Assembly (NCBI GenBank): GCA_015231685.1
Contig: JADGBA010000020.1
Coordinates: 1 to 6,380, forward strand
Length of the DNA: 6,380 nucleotides
Direction of reading: 5' to 3'
Source: Candidatus Omnitrophota bacterium
GTDB lineage: Bacteria; Omnitrophota; Gorgyraeia; 2-02-FULL-51-18; JAGOUK01
Part shown: positions 1-6,144 of the stretch, one piece after another
How the letters are laid out: each line of letters begins with the position of its first letter
Numbering within the stretch: position 1 is the first letter of the stretch
The notes under the pieces: generated by a model
Databases searched by the model: none
Told to the model about the DNA's origin: nothing
The model's input: the letters and a program-made list of their open reading frames with translations, nothing else
Program-made: the position numbers and the translations under genes

Positions 1-93
1 GATCTTTCACCGATTCTGGCCATTCTGGCTTTGATTTTTGTGCGGGCCTTTTTGGTGCAATCGCTGTTTCAGATCGCCGCGCGTTTAAGCTGA
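1..93 (+). CDS. yggT: YggT/YlmG family membrane protein, C-terminal end (partial)
   Basis: Plus-strand frame 1 is open from the window edge to a TGA at 91-93 and encodes the last 30 residues of a protein; the 5' part lies outside the window. The fragment begins with DLSPI and continues as one hydrophobic segment (ILAILALIFVRAFLVQSLF) ending in a short polar tail. A DLSPI-type motif followed by a last transmembrane helix is the typical end of YggT/YlmG proteins, small integral membrane proteins linked genetically to division and membrane organisation but without a known biochemical activity. The neighbouring gene supports the call, because yggS and yggT are classic neighbours. Usually both are on the same strand; here they converge and overlap by 9 bases. 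Only 30 residues are visible, so the family call rests on the motif and the context. Confidence 0.7.
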   Translation, partial: DLSPILAILALIFVRAFLVQSLFQIAARLS

Positions 94-804
94 GCTTTTT
101 GGGGGTGGCGCGGCTTGCGCGCGTTCGCCGAAGATCCGGGTGCCTACGCGGATCATCGTGGAACCCTCAAGAATGGCCTCCGGGAAGTCCTGACTCATCC
201 CCATCGAGAGAACCTCCAGCCGCGGATCGATCCTGCGGAACTTCTCAAAATGCTCCCGCATTCTCCGAAAATCCCGGCGAATCTCAGTCGAATCCCCATC
301 GGGAGCCCCCACCGTCATCAATCCCCGGATCACCACGTGAGGATACCGCTCAAACAGCTTCTGGCCAAACCACGAATCCAGTTCCTCCGGGATAAATCCG
401 GCTTTGGTGCCTTCTCCCGAAATATTCACCTCAAGATACGCCGTTTTGGTCACTCCGCTCTCCGCCAGGATGCGCTCTATTTTGTCCAGCACCTCGGGAC
501 GGTCCACGGACTGAATCACATCAAAAAGGGCCAGGATCCTGCGGAGCTTGTTGGTTTGAATACGCCCGATAAAATGGGAGGTGAGCCCCGTTGCGCCCGA
601 AAGATCCGGCGCCTTGGCCTCGGCCTCCTGCAGGCGGTTCTCGCCGTAATGCGCAATCCCTGAAGCGGCCGCTTCCAGGATGCCTGCAGCCCCGACAGTC
701 TTCGTGGCGGCGACCACCGTGATCTCTTCCGGGCGCCGGCCCGCTTCGCGGGCCAGAGATTCGATTTCCAAAAAGAGCTCCTGCACGCGTTCGGCGATCG
801 ACAT
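85..804 (-). CDS. yggS: YggS/PLPBP family pyridoxal phosphate homeostasis protein
   Basis: This is a 239-residue, full-length member of the PLP-binding protein family (YggS/YlmE/PROSC), a single-domain TIM barrel in the cytosol that carries PLP and helps balance B6 vitamers; no enzymatic reaction is established. The PLP-binding lysine is K35 in VAATKTV. Other family signatures are YGENR (53-57), HFIGRIQTNK (77-86), SVDR (99-102), the N-x-S-x-E-x-x-K-x-G pattern (127-136), RGLMTVG (160-166), LSMGMSQD (199-206) and IRVGTRIFGER (218-228). A short proline/serine tail follows the last motif. The ATG at 804 puts the N-terminus at the usual family position; a GGAGG lies 13 bases upstream, inside the end of ftsA. 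The gene starts 2 bases after the ftsA stop, in the place where ftsZ usually lies, and is probably the last gene of the operon. Its TAA overlaps the converging yggT end. Confidence 0.95.
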   Translation of the reverse strand: MSIAERVQELFLEIESLAREAGRRPEEITVVAATKTVGAAGILEAAASGIAHYGENRLQEAEAKAPDLSGATGLTSHFIGRIQTNKLRRILALFDVIQSVDRPEVLDKIERILAESGVTKTAYLEVNISGEGTKAGFIPEELDSWFGQKLFERYPHVVIRGLMTVGAPDGDSTEIRRDFRRMREHFEKFRRIDPRLEVLSMGMSQDFPEAILEGSTMIRVGTRIFGERAQAAPPPKSSA

Positions 805-806
805 CC

Positions 807-1853
807 CTAAAAATATTCCTCCACAAAAGAGCGTGCCTTACGCGCGAAACAATCCGTGACTCCGCGGCACAACTTCATCGGCATCGACTCCCTGCGTGTT
901 TCCATTTGGGCATAATACAAGCCTGCCAGCACCGTCGACGCAGCCCCCTCAAATCCCGTATCCGGATGGGCTGTAGCCACAGTCACTTCCACGTCGGTCA
1001 GCTCCGTTTCGACCGCTCTGACCCAATCCGGGTCGACCGCTCGGGGGCCGGTGAGACGAACCGCCGTGCGTGCTCCGGCACCGGCTTTACGCGCGAGCAC
1101 CGCCAGGCTTTCACGTTCGCGCGCATCGTATCCGCCGAGCACCGTCATCCCTCTCCAATTTTGGAGGGAGCCGTGCTCGATCTTTGAAATATGACAAAGC
1201 TCGGTATCTGCGTGGATGAGAACGGCCGTCGCCGCTTCCCCCGGAATGGGCGCGATGCCGTACAAAGCCGCCGCGATGGCCGGATGAAGCCCTCGCACCT
1301 TGAAACCCGCACGCCGGACGGTGCGAATCATCCCCTGAGCCTGAGCGGATTCCGAAAAAAGACAATGCACAACAGCCTTCAGTTCCTTGCCGCAAATCCC
1401 TACGGGATCTTCGAGATAATCCGTACGGTCCACCAAAAAGCCTGCTTCCTTGCGATACACGGTCTGCCGGTCCACAGGCCCCAGACTCTCATAAGCCCTG
1501 CGCGCAGACTCACGTAAGTGGCGTACCTCAAACCCTTCGGCGGAATGTTCCAAAAAACAGGTGCCGTTCAACTTGACGCTTTCAAGGTCCGGATCCGGCA
1601 GACTCACTACCAGATCCCCGATTTCCAGAGCGCTTTCCTTCCCCGCCGCCACAGCGGCAGCTCGTATTGATTCGGCGGCATCCTGCGGGCGCATCAGACG
1701 TCCGTTTTTCATCCCGGCCGCCTCAGCCTCCCCGAGCCCCAGAACACGGATCTGACGCTTTTTGCGGTCATAGACGATATGGGCGATCCGGACCCGGGAA
1801 GATCCGAATTCACAAACAGCCTGGGGCTTATGAAAAATCGAACGGCTTCGCAT
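807..1853 (-). CDS. ftsA: Divergent, shortened FtsA-like cell division protein (actin family)
   Basis: This 348-residue protein is FtsA-like, while typical FtsA has about 380-420 residues. FtsA is a peripheral membrane actin homologue that anchors FtsZ and recruits late division proteins. The N-terminal phosphate-1 loop is altered (EFGSSR, 15-20, against DIGTSK). The FtsA-specific 1C domain is clear at about 80-165 and includes DPVG (149-152) followed by KELKAVVH, matching the family's DPVGM-G-x-L-x-V-x-V-H. The phosphate-2 motif DIGGGTTDI aligns without gaps to HADTELCHI (214-222), and the adenosine motif LTGG reads LTGP (267-270). Only about 24 residues separate the GG at 240-241 from this motif, whereas E. 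coli FtsA has roughly 90-100, so subdomain 2B is almost absent. The last 18 residues (331-348) look like the amphipathic membrane-targeting helix and end in EEYF. The frame is intact, so this is not a frameshift. Start: ATG at 1853 with GGGAG 8 bases upstream. It follows ftsQ as usual, but no ftsZ follows. ATP binding is doubtful; the 2B loss and its meaning are inferred from alignment by eye. Confidence 0.85.
   Translation of the reverse strand: MRSRSIFHKPQAVCEFGSSRVRIAHIVYDRKKRQIRVLGLGEAEAAGMKNGRLMRPQDAAESIRAAAVAAGKESALEIGDLVVSLPDPDLESVKLNGTCFLEHSAEGFEVRHLRESARRAYESLGPVDRQTVYRKEAGFLVDRTDYLEDPVGICGKELKAVVHCLFSESAQAQGMIRTVRRAGFKVRGLHPAIAAALYGIAPIPGEAATAVLIHADTELCHISKIEHGSLQNWRGMTVLGGYDARERESLAVLARKAGAGARTAVRLTGPRAVDPDWVRAVETELTDVEVTVATAHPDTGFEGAASTVLAGLYYAQMETRRESMPMKLCRGVTDCFARKARSFVEEYF
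818..822 (-). promoter_or_regulatory. Shine-Dalgarno site for yggS within the 3' end of ftsA
   Basis: The minus strand reads GGAGG here, 13 bases before the yggS ATG at 804. This spacing is longer than usual. The site is made from the codons for the last residues of FtsA (VEEYF), so it does double duty as coding sequence for the membrane-targeting helix. It supports the ATG at 804 and coupled translation of ftsA and yggS. Confidence 0.55.
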
Positions 1854-1861
1854 GGATGAGG

Positions 1862-1866
1862 CTCCC
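1862..1866 (-). promoter_or_regulatory. Shine-Dalgarno site for ftsA
   Basis: The 20-base ftsQ-ftsA gap contains GGGAG on the minus strand, 8 bases before the ATG at 1853. This supports the chosen start and independent ribosome entry at ftsA. Confidence 0.65.
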
Positions 1867-1873
1867 GCAAAAA

Positions 1874-2677
1874 TCAGCGCGGTCCGATGATGATGTCGTC
1901 AAATCGCAGGTCGATGTATCTTACTTTTTTGGGATCGATGTTGAGATCATCAATCTCCACGGCATCCGCAAGCTTGCGAAGTTTGTCGGATAGATTTCGG
2001 GATCCCATACGGATATCGATCGAATCATCGATCCGCAAAATAACATTCCGAGGATCAGAAATATCACACACCGTGAGCCGATGGTTCTTGAGGATATTCC
2101 GGGCTGAAACCTCGCCGATTAACTTGATCGCCTGTTCCAGAGGGCGGAATTGGATCCGCACACCCTTTGTCACCGACTCGTCCGGCTCGGGAACCCCGAG
2201 AATCAAGGGGACCGGCTCCCCCGAGGCCGGCGCATCGGCCAAAACGACACCAGTTTCATCGATGAGAACCTCGCGGTCAAGCCTCAGTCGCGCTACCGGA
2301 AGCCGCTCAATCAAATCAATGCGGATTTCGTTGGGGAGATTCCGGCGGACCTGAATCCTCTGGTATTCCGGAAAATACCTGCGAATACGCCCTTCGATAT
2401 CATCAAGACGGATGGAAAGCATCGGCTCACCCCGGCGCAGGCCGGCAAACCGGAATCGGTCCGCCTCATCCATCACGCGGCCTGAAACAATGAGTTTATC
2501 CAGACAAAAGAGCTCACTCGAAACAGCGAATGCGTAAGATCCCCCGACCAGACACCCCAGGAGCCCGAAGGAAATCAAATAAGGAAAGATCCCCATCGCC
2601 GCTCCGATCCATTGCGGAATTCTTTTCTTGGACCTGTTCCAGGATGGTTCCTTACGTTTGTTTTTTTTGGCCATCAC
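1874..2677 (-). CDS. ftsQ: Cell division protein FtsQ (DivIB/FtsQ family, POTRA domain)
   Basis: The protein has 267 residues and bitopic FtsQ topology. A strongly basic cytoplasmic tail covers about residues 1-22, a single transmembrane segment about 23-52, and a periplasmic part follows. The POTRA domain (about 56-127) starts with FCLDKLIVSG and includes the recognisable stretch VRRNLPNEIRIDLIERLPVA (110-129). The beta domain follows, with LIDETGVVLAD (138-148), a PLILGVP strand (157-163) and the terminal YIDLRFDDIIIGPR (254-267) typical of the family. FtsQ forms the FtsQBL scaffold that links early division proteins to the FtsWI synthase at the septum. The first start is a GTG at 2677, immediately followed by an ATG at 2674; the ATG is at least as likely, and the choice changes only one residue. 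No strong Shine-Dalgarno site precedes them, only ACGGGA. A run of eight A bases follows just inside the gene. It sits 16 bases after ddl and 20 bases before ftsA. Confidence 0.93.
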   Translation of the reverse strand: MMAKKNKRKEPSWNRSKKRIPQWIGAAMGIFPYLISFGLLGCLVGGSYAFAVSSELFCLDKLIVSGRVMDEADRFRFAGLRRGEPMLSIRLDDIEGRIRRYFPEYQRIQVRRNLPNEIRIDLIERLPVARLRLDREVLIDETGVVLADAPASGEPVPLILGVPEPDESVTKGVRIQFRPLEQAIKLIGEVSARNILKNHRLTVCDISDPRNVILRIDDSIDIRMGSRNLSDKLRKLADAVEIDDLNIDPKKVRYIDLRFDDIIIGPR

Positions 2678-2693
2678 TAATGATCCCGTTGGT

Positions 2694-3650
2694 TTACATC
2701 ATTTGGGGTCCGCGCGGTGTATTGATGGGGCGCGAACGCAGAGACGACTGCATGATCTTAACACAAAGCTCCGCGAAGCCGAACCCCGCCCTGGCGGCCT
2801 GCTTGGGCAAAAGGCTTTTGGGTGTGAGGCCCGGGATCGCGTTGGCTTCGAGCAAATATATCCTGTCCTGGGCCAGAATCATATCAATCCGCGAAAAACC
2901 GGATAACCCCAGCGCCTGATAGGCCAGAAGGGCCGCGCACTTAAGCTCCTGAATCCATGCCGCTTCAAGATCATCCGGAAAAAGATATTCCGTTCCGGAA
3001 TCACCGTATTTGGCCTCAAAATCATAAAAGGCCCGCTTTGGGCGGATTTCAATCGGCGAAAGCGCTGAATCCCCAAGAATGCCCACAGCCATTTCTCTTC
3101 CGGCAATGCGTTCCTCGATCAGAATGCGCTCATCCTCCGCAAACGCGTCCCGCACCGCATCCGGCATTCCATCCGCGCCACTGACCATCGCGGTCCCGAT
3201 ACTGGATCCGCCGCAAACGGGCTTGACGAACACCGGGTAGCTCAGTCGGTGCGCCAGCGCCTTTGCAGGATCGTCAAACTCAGCCCACCGTGGATTCCCG
3301 AGACCCACCTCTTCGAACCGCCGGCGCGAAAGCGCCTTGTCCATGCTGATTCGGCAGGCCTCAGCCCCCGGTCCGGAATATGGAATACCCGCGGTTTCCA
3401 GCACCCTCTGGACCGTTCCGTCCTCGCCCATGCGGCCGTGAAGCGCGACAAACACATAATCCACCGGCGTCTCAAGGATCGTGCTCATGTAATCCTCTCG
3501 GGCGTCGATTAGACGGGCTTTGAACCCCGCCCCGACAAGGGCGTCGTGAACCGCCCGGCCCGATTTGAGAGAAATGTCTCGTTCTGAGGATACGCCCCCG
3601 CAGAGAACGCCGATGCGGCCTTCTCCCGGCAAAAACGATGCCGGCGTCAT
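2694..3650 (-). CDS. ddl: D-alanine--D-alanine ligase
   Basis: This 318-residue ATP-grasp enzyme makes D-Ala-D-Ala, which MurF adds to the peptidoglycan precursor in the cytosol. The N-terminal domain has the D-Ala site signature GGVSSERDISLKSG (18-31) with E23, and HGRMGEDGTVQ (71-81). YSGPGAEACRISMDK (91-105) leads into the ATP-grasp region, with VKP (142-144), GGSSIG (147-152) and an EERIAGREMAVG stretch (179-190). The omega loop carries YDFEAKY (209-215), which includes the expected Tyr/Lys pair. The C-terminal site is SRIDM (253-257) and LLEANAIPGLT (266-276), with the Mg ligands E268 and N270. NAIPGLT differs from the usual NTxPGMT by Ala in place of Thr. Length is near normal (about 305-320), with a short extra tail ending in MM. 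The ATG overlaps the murC stop as ATGA, and GGGAG lies 8 bases upstream. The gene is probably functional. Confidence 0.97.
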   Translation of the reverse strand: MTPASFLPGEGRIGVLCGGVSSERDISLKSGRAVHDALVGAGFKARLIDAREDYMSTILETPVDYVFVALHGRMGEDGTVQRVLETAGIPYSGPGAEACRISMDKALSRRRFEEVGLGNPRWAEFDDPAKALAHRLSYPVFVKPVCGGSSIGTAMVSGADGMPDAVRDAFAEDERILIEERIAGREMAVGILGDSALSPIEIRPKRAFYDFEAKYGDSGTEYLFPDDLEAAWIQELKCAALLAYQALGLSGFSRIDMILAQDRIYLLEANAIPGLTPKSLLPKQAARAGFGFAELCVKIMQSSLRSRPINTPRGPQMM

Positions 3651-5002
3651 CCGCTTAACTCCCGGGCGATTTGTCCGATATCACCGGCCCCCATAAAGAG
3701 AAAGACTCCACCCGTCGGAAGAACCTTCTTCAAAATGGCCATGAGCTGAAGCTTTGGGACATAGGAAACCGCGGGATGACACGCACTCACGAGCTTCGCC
3801 ACCCACTGTCCGTCAACGCCCTCCATCGGCGTTTCTCCCGCGCCATACACATCCGTGATCATGACTTCATCCGCAAGCTCAAAACAGCCGGCGAATTCGG
3901 CACAAAGTTTTTTTGTCCGGGTGTACCGGTGCGGCTGGAACACGGCAATGATCCGCCCGGTTCCATAACTGCGGGCCGCCTGCAACGTGGCGCGGATTTC
4001 TGTGGGGTGATGCGCGTAATCGTCGATCACCGTGTATCCGTCCGTCCGCTTGAGGATTTGGAACCGCCGCTCAGCCCCGCCAAAACCGCCGAGCCCCTTT
4101 TGAACATGTTCAAACCTCAGTCCGCATTTTAACGCCAAGGCAGCGGCGCCCGCGGCATTCAAAACATTGTGTTCACCAAACACCTTAAGCCGGATGCGCC
4201 CCAAATCCCCCCGGGGCCCGGACAACACAAACTCCGACCCCCCGCCAGAAAGCGTTCCGAGATCCTCAATCCTGTAATCCCAGCCCTTTCCCCTGCCGTA
4301 ACTTTGCCCGCAATCACCAAACTCCCGCAAAAGCTGCATAACCCGAGGACACTCGCCGCAACCGATCCAGAAACCACGCGGCTTCAGGCGCTGCAAAAAC
4401 TGTCTGAACGTCGCCTGAATTTCATCCACATCCTCGAAGTGATCCAGATGATCGGCATCCACATTGGTCAAAAGCACCGCATCAGGGTCATAAGCCAGAA
4501 GAGACGCATCGCTCTCATCCGCCTCAAGAATCATCCGGCCGCCCGATCCGATCAGCACATTTCCGCCGAGTTCGGCAACCCTCGCCCCGACCACGACCGT
4601 GGGGTCATCGCCCGCCGCACAAAAAATTCGGCCCAGCATCGCGGTGGTGGTTGTCTTTCCGTGGGTCCCGCATACACAGGCGGCCCAATGATCCCGCGTC
4701 AATGACGCCAGGGCCCAGGAGCGGTGACGCAGGGGGATGCCGAGCTTTTCTGCCGCCAAACGCTCCACATGGTCCGGGCGGATCGAGGAGGAATAGATTA
4801 CGCAGGCCGCTCCTTCGACGAGACTGGCCGCGTGACGGTCATACACCCGTGCGCCGGCGCGCTCCAAAGAGGCGGTCAAATCCGACCGGCGCGGGTCGGA
4901 ACCGGTGACTTCATACCCCTGCTCGAGCAGCATCCGCGCAACAGCGCTCATCCCGACGCCCCCGATTCCGATAAAGTGAAACTTTTTTGGATTCACGCTC
5001 AT
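3647..5002 (-). CDS. murC: UDP-N-acetylmuramate--L-alanine ligase MurC
   Basis: This 451-residue enzyme joins L-Ala to UDP-MurNAc with ATP, the first peptide step of peptidoglycan synthesis in the cytosol. Domain 1 (Rossmann, UDP binding) opens with FIGIGGVGMSAVA (10-22) and has SSSIRPDH (71-78). The central ATPase domain carries the P-loop GTHGKTTTT (112-120), EADESD (160-165) and NVDADHLDHF (180-189). FGEHNVLNAAGA (275-286) is the usual link region. Domain 3 has ERRFQ (311-315), DDYAHHPTEI (327-336), FQPHRYTRT (355-363), DVYGAGE (384-390) and GAGDIG (438-443). All catalytic motifs expected for MurC are present and the length is normal. HHPTE distinguishes it from MurD, MurE and MurF. Both ends overlap neighbours by 4 bases as ATGA (murG upstream, ddl downstream), which implies coupled translation. 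GGGAG lies 10 bases before the ATG, inside the end of murG. murB does not follow murC, as it does in many phyla. Confidence 0.98.
   Translation of the reverse strand: MSVNPKKFHFIGIGGVGMSAVARMLLEQGYEVTGSDPRRSDLTASLERAGARVYDRHAASLVEGAACVIYSSSIRPDHVERLAAEKLGIPLRHRSWALASLTRDHWAACVCGTHGKTTTTAMLGRIFCAAGDDPTVVVGARVAELGGNVLIGSGGRMILEADESDASLLAYDPDAVLLTNVDADHLDHFEDVDEIQATFRQFLQRLKPRGFWIGCGECPRVMQLLREFGDCGQSYGRGKGWDYRIEDLGTLSGGGSEFVLSGPRGDLGRIRLKVFGEHNVLNAAGAAALALKCGLRFEHVQKGLGGFGGAERRFQILKRTDGYTVIDDYAHHPTEIRATLQAARSYGTGRIIAVFQPHRYTRTKKLCAEFAGCFELADEVMITDVYGAGETPMEGVDGQWVAKLVSACHPAVSYVPKLQLMAILKKVLPTGGVFLFMGAGDIGQIARELSG
3659..3663 (-). promoter_or_regulatory. Shine-Dalgarno site for ddl within the end of murC
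   Basis: The minus strand reads GGGAG 8 bases before the ddl ATG at 3650. It lies in the last codons of murC and supports the overlapping start. Confidence 0.6.
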
Positions 5003-6144
5003 TCCGCCCGCTCTCCCGATTCGACATTCAAAGCAACTATTCCTTCGACCACATCGGCTAGCCCGGCCGCCCCGTCAGTCCGCAACCGCCCGGAGAGACA
5101 TTCGCCCATTCGGTCATAATGCCCGCGGGATCGCATCTCGGATTTCATCACCTCCAGCAAATCATCCACACCAAAATCCCTCTGGCGCACCCACATCGCT
5201 CCGCCAAACCGGGCCGCGGCCCGGGCGTTAGCCTCTTGATGGGACCGGCTGCCGGGATACGGAACCAAACAAGCGCCGCGCCGGTAAAAAGCCAATTCAT
5301 GAAGGGTTCCGGCACCGGAACGCGTAAGCGCAACATCGCAAGCCCCATACAAGAGATACATGACATCGCAATAATCCCACAACCTGCAATTGTCCGGAGG
5401 GCTCTCCAGGGTCTCTCGCGATACTCCGTGCCGCGCCCGACCGGCCACCCACAGCACCTGCCATTCTTCCATCAGATCCCGCGGAGCGGTCCGAAAAAAC
5501 TCCTCGACCGTTTGATTCAAAAACATCGACCCCTGGCTGCCTCCCGACACCAAAAGGGTCCTGCGTTCAAGATCCACACCCAGCCGTTCCCGGGCTTCGC
5601 GCCGCTGGATTCGCGGGCCGGAAAACACCAAAGGATACCCGGTCAACACCGTCTTATCCCCCGCATACCGCTCCGCCGGATCCCCAAAAGTAATACACCG
5701 CTTCCGGGCCCGCCTCGCCAACCACCGGTTGGCAAGACCGGCTCCCACGTTCTGTTCGTGAATCACTGTCGGAACCCCCCGGTTTTGGGCCTCCCACACG
5801 CAAGGAAATGATGCAAATCCGCCAAACCCCACCACAGCCGCCGGCTGCTCCCCGCGAATCAATTCTCCGGCATCCCCAAAACCACCCCAAAGCGTGTTCC
5901 AGAATCCCGGAGAAGCCAGGCGTCGGAGAGAGTCCAGCCGGGCACACCGCAAAACCACCGTTTCATCAAAAACCGCCTGACCCGCCTTATCCCATTGACG
6001 GAACCCCTCATCGGTCGCCAGCACCATACGCAACTGCGGCATCCGCCGTTTCATTTCAAGAGCCAACGCGGCCGCGGGATACAAATGTCCCGCCGAACCA
6101 CCGCCTGAGACGATCACGGTAAGGTTTCGGCAAGCGTCGCTCAT
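4999..6144 (-). CDS. murG: MurG, UDP-GlcNAc:lipid I N-acetylglucosaminyltransferase
   Basis: This 381-residue GT-B glycosyltransferase (family GT28) is a peripheral protein on the inner face of the membrane and converts lipid I to lipid II. The N-terminal Rossmann domain has the first glycine loop SGGGSAGHLYPA (13-24) with the conserved His at 20, the second loop VVGFGGFASFP (104-114), and IHEQNVGAGLANRWLA (128-143). The C-terminal, UDP-GlcNAc-binding domain starts after TGYPL (168-172). It carries SGGSQGSMFLN (200-210), TRSGAGTLHELA (274-285) with E283 at the expected uracil/ribose site, and VPYPGSRSHQEANA (294-307), the HQ-x-x-NA motif. Length is slightly above the typical 355-370 residues. 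Two normally strong motifs deviate: GTGGH is GSAGH, and TGNPVR is TGYPLV. The start is the ATG at 6144, overlapping the ftsW stop as ATGA. There is no clear Shine-Dalgarno site; a 14-base palindrome occupies that position, so translation probably depends on coupling to ftsW. Confidence 0.96.
   Translation of the reverse strand: MSDACRNLTVIVSGGGSAGHLYPAAALALEMKRRMPQLRMVLATDEGFRQWDKAGQAVFDETVVLRCARLDSLRRLASPGFWNTLWGGFGDAGELIRGEQPAAVVGFGGFASFPCVWEAQNRGVPTVIHEQNVGAGLANRWLARRARKRCITFGDPAERYAGDKTVLTGYPLVFSGPRIQRREARERLGVDLERRTLLVSGGSQGSMFLNQTVEEFFRTAPRDLMEEWQVLWVAGRARHGVSRETLESPPDNCRLWDYCDVMYLLYGACDVALTRSGAGTLHELAFYRRGACLVPYPGSRSHQEANARAAARFGGAMWVRQRDFGVDDLLEVMKSEMRSRGHYDRMGECLSGRLRTDGAAGLADVVEGIVALNVESGERAE

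Noticed and set aside
87..100. Possible intrinsic terminator (AAGC-TGA-GCTT followed by T5) at the yggT/yggS junction
   Set aside because: The stem has only 4 bp and the loop only 3 bases; too weak to call a terminator on either strand.
115..663. Plus-strand open frame (182 codons) antisense to yggS
   Set aside because: The yggS frame carries every family motif; the antisense product shows no family features.
807..1853. Frameshift or pseudogene as the cause of the short FtsA
   Set aside because: The frame is continuous through the deletion, and conserved FtsA sequence resumes in frame to the C-terminal helix. Good Shine-Dalgarno sites and tight spacing also suggest an expressed gene.
807..1853. 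PilM or another actin-fold protein instead of FtsA
   Set aside because: The 1C-domain motif DPVG-x-x-G-x-x-L followed by VVH, the EEYF tail and the position directly after ftsQ are specific to FtsA.
5119..5811. Long plus-strand open frame (230 codons) antisense to murG
   Set aside because: It lies wholly inside a gene with full MurG motifs, its product is rich in Pro/Arg/His without any recognisable domain, and it looks like a GC-driven shadow frame.
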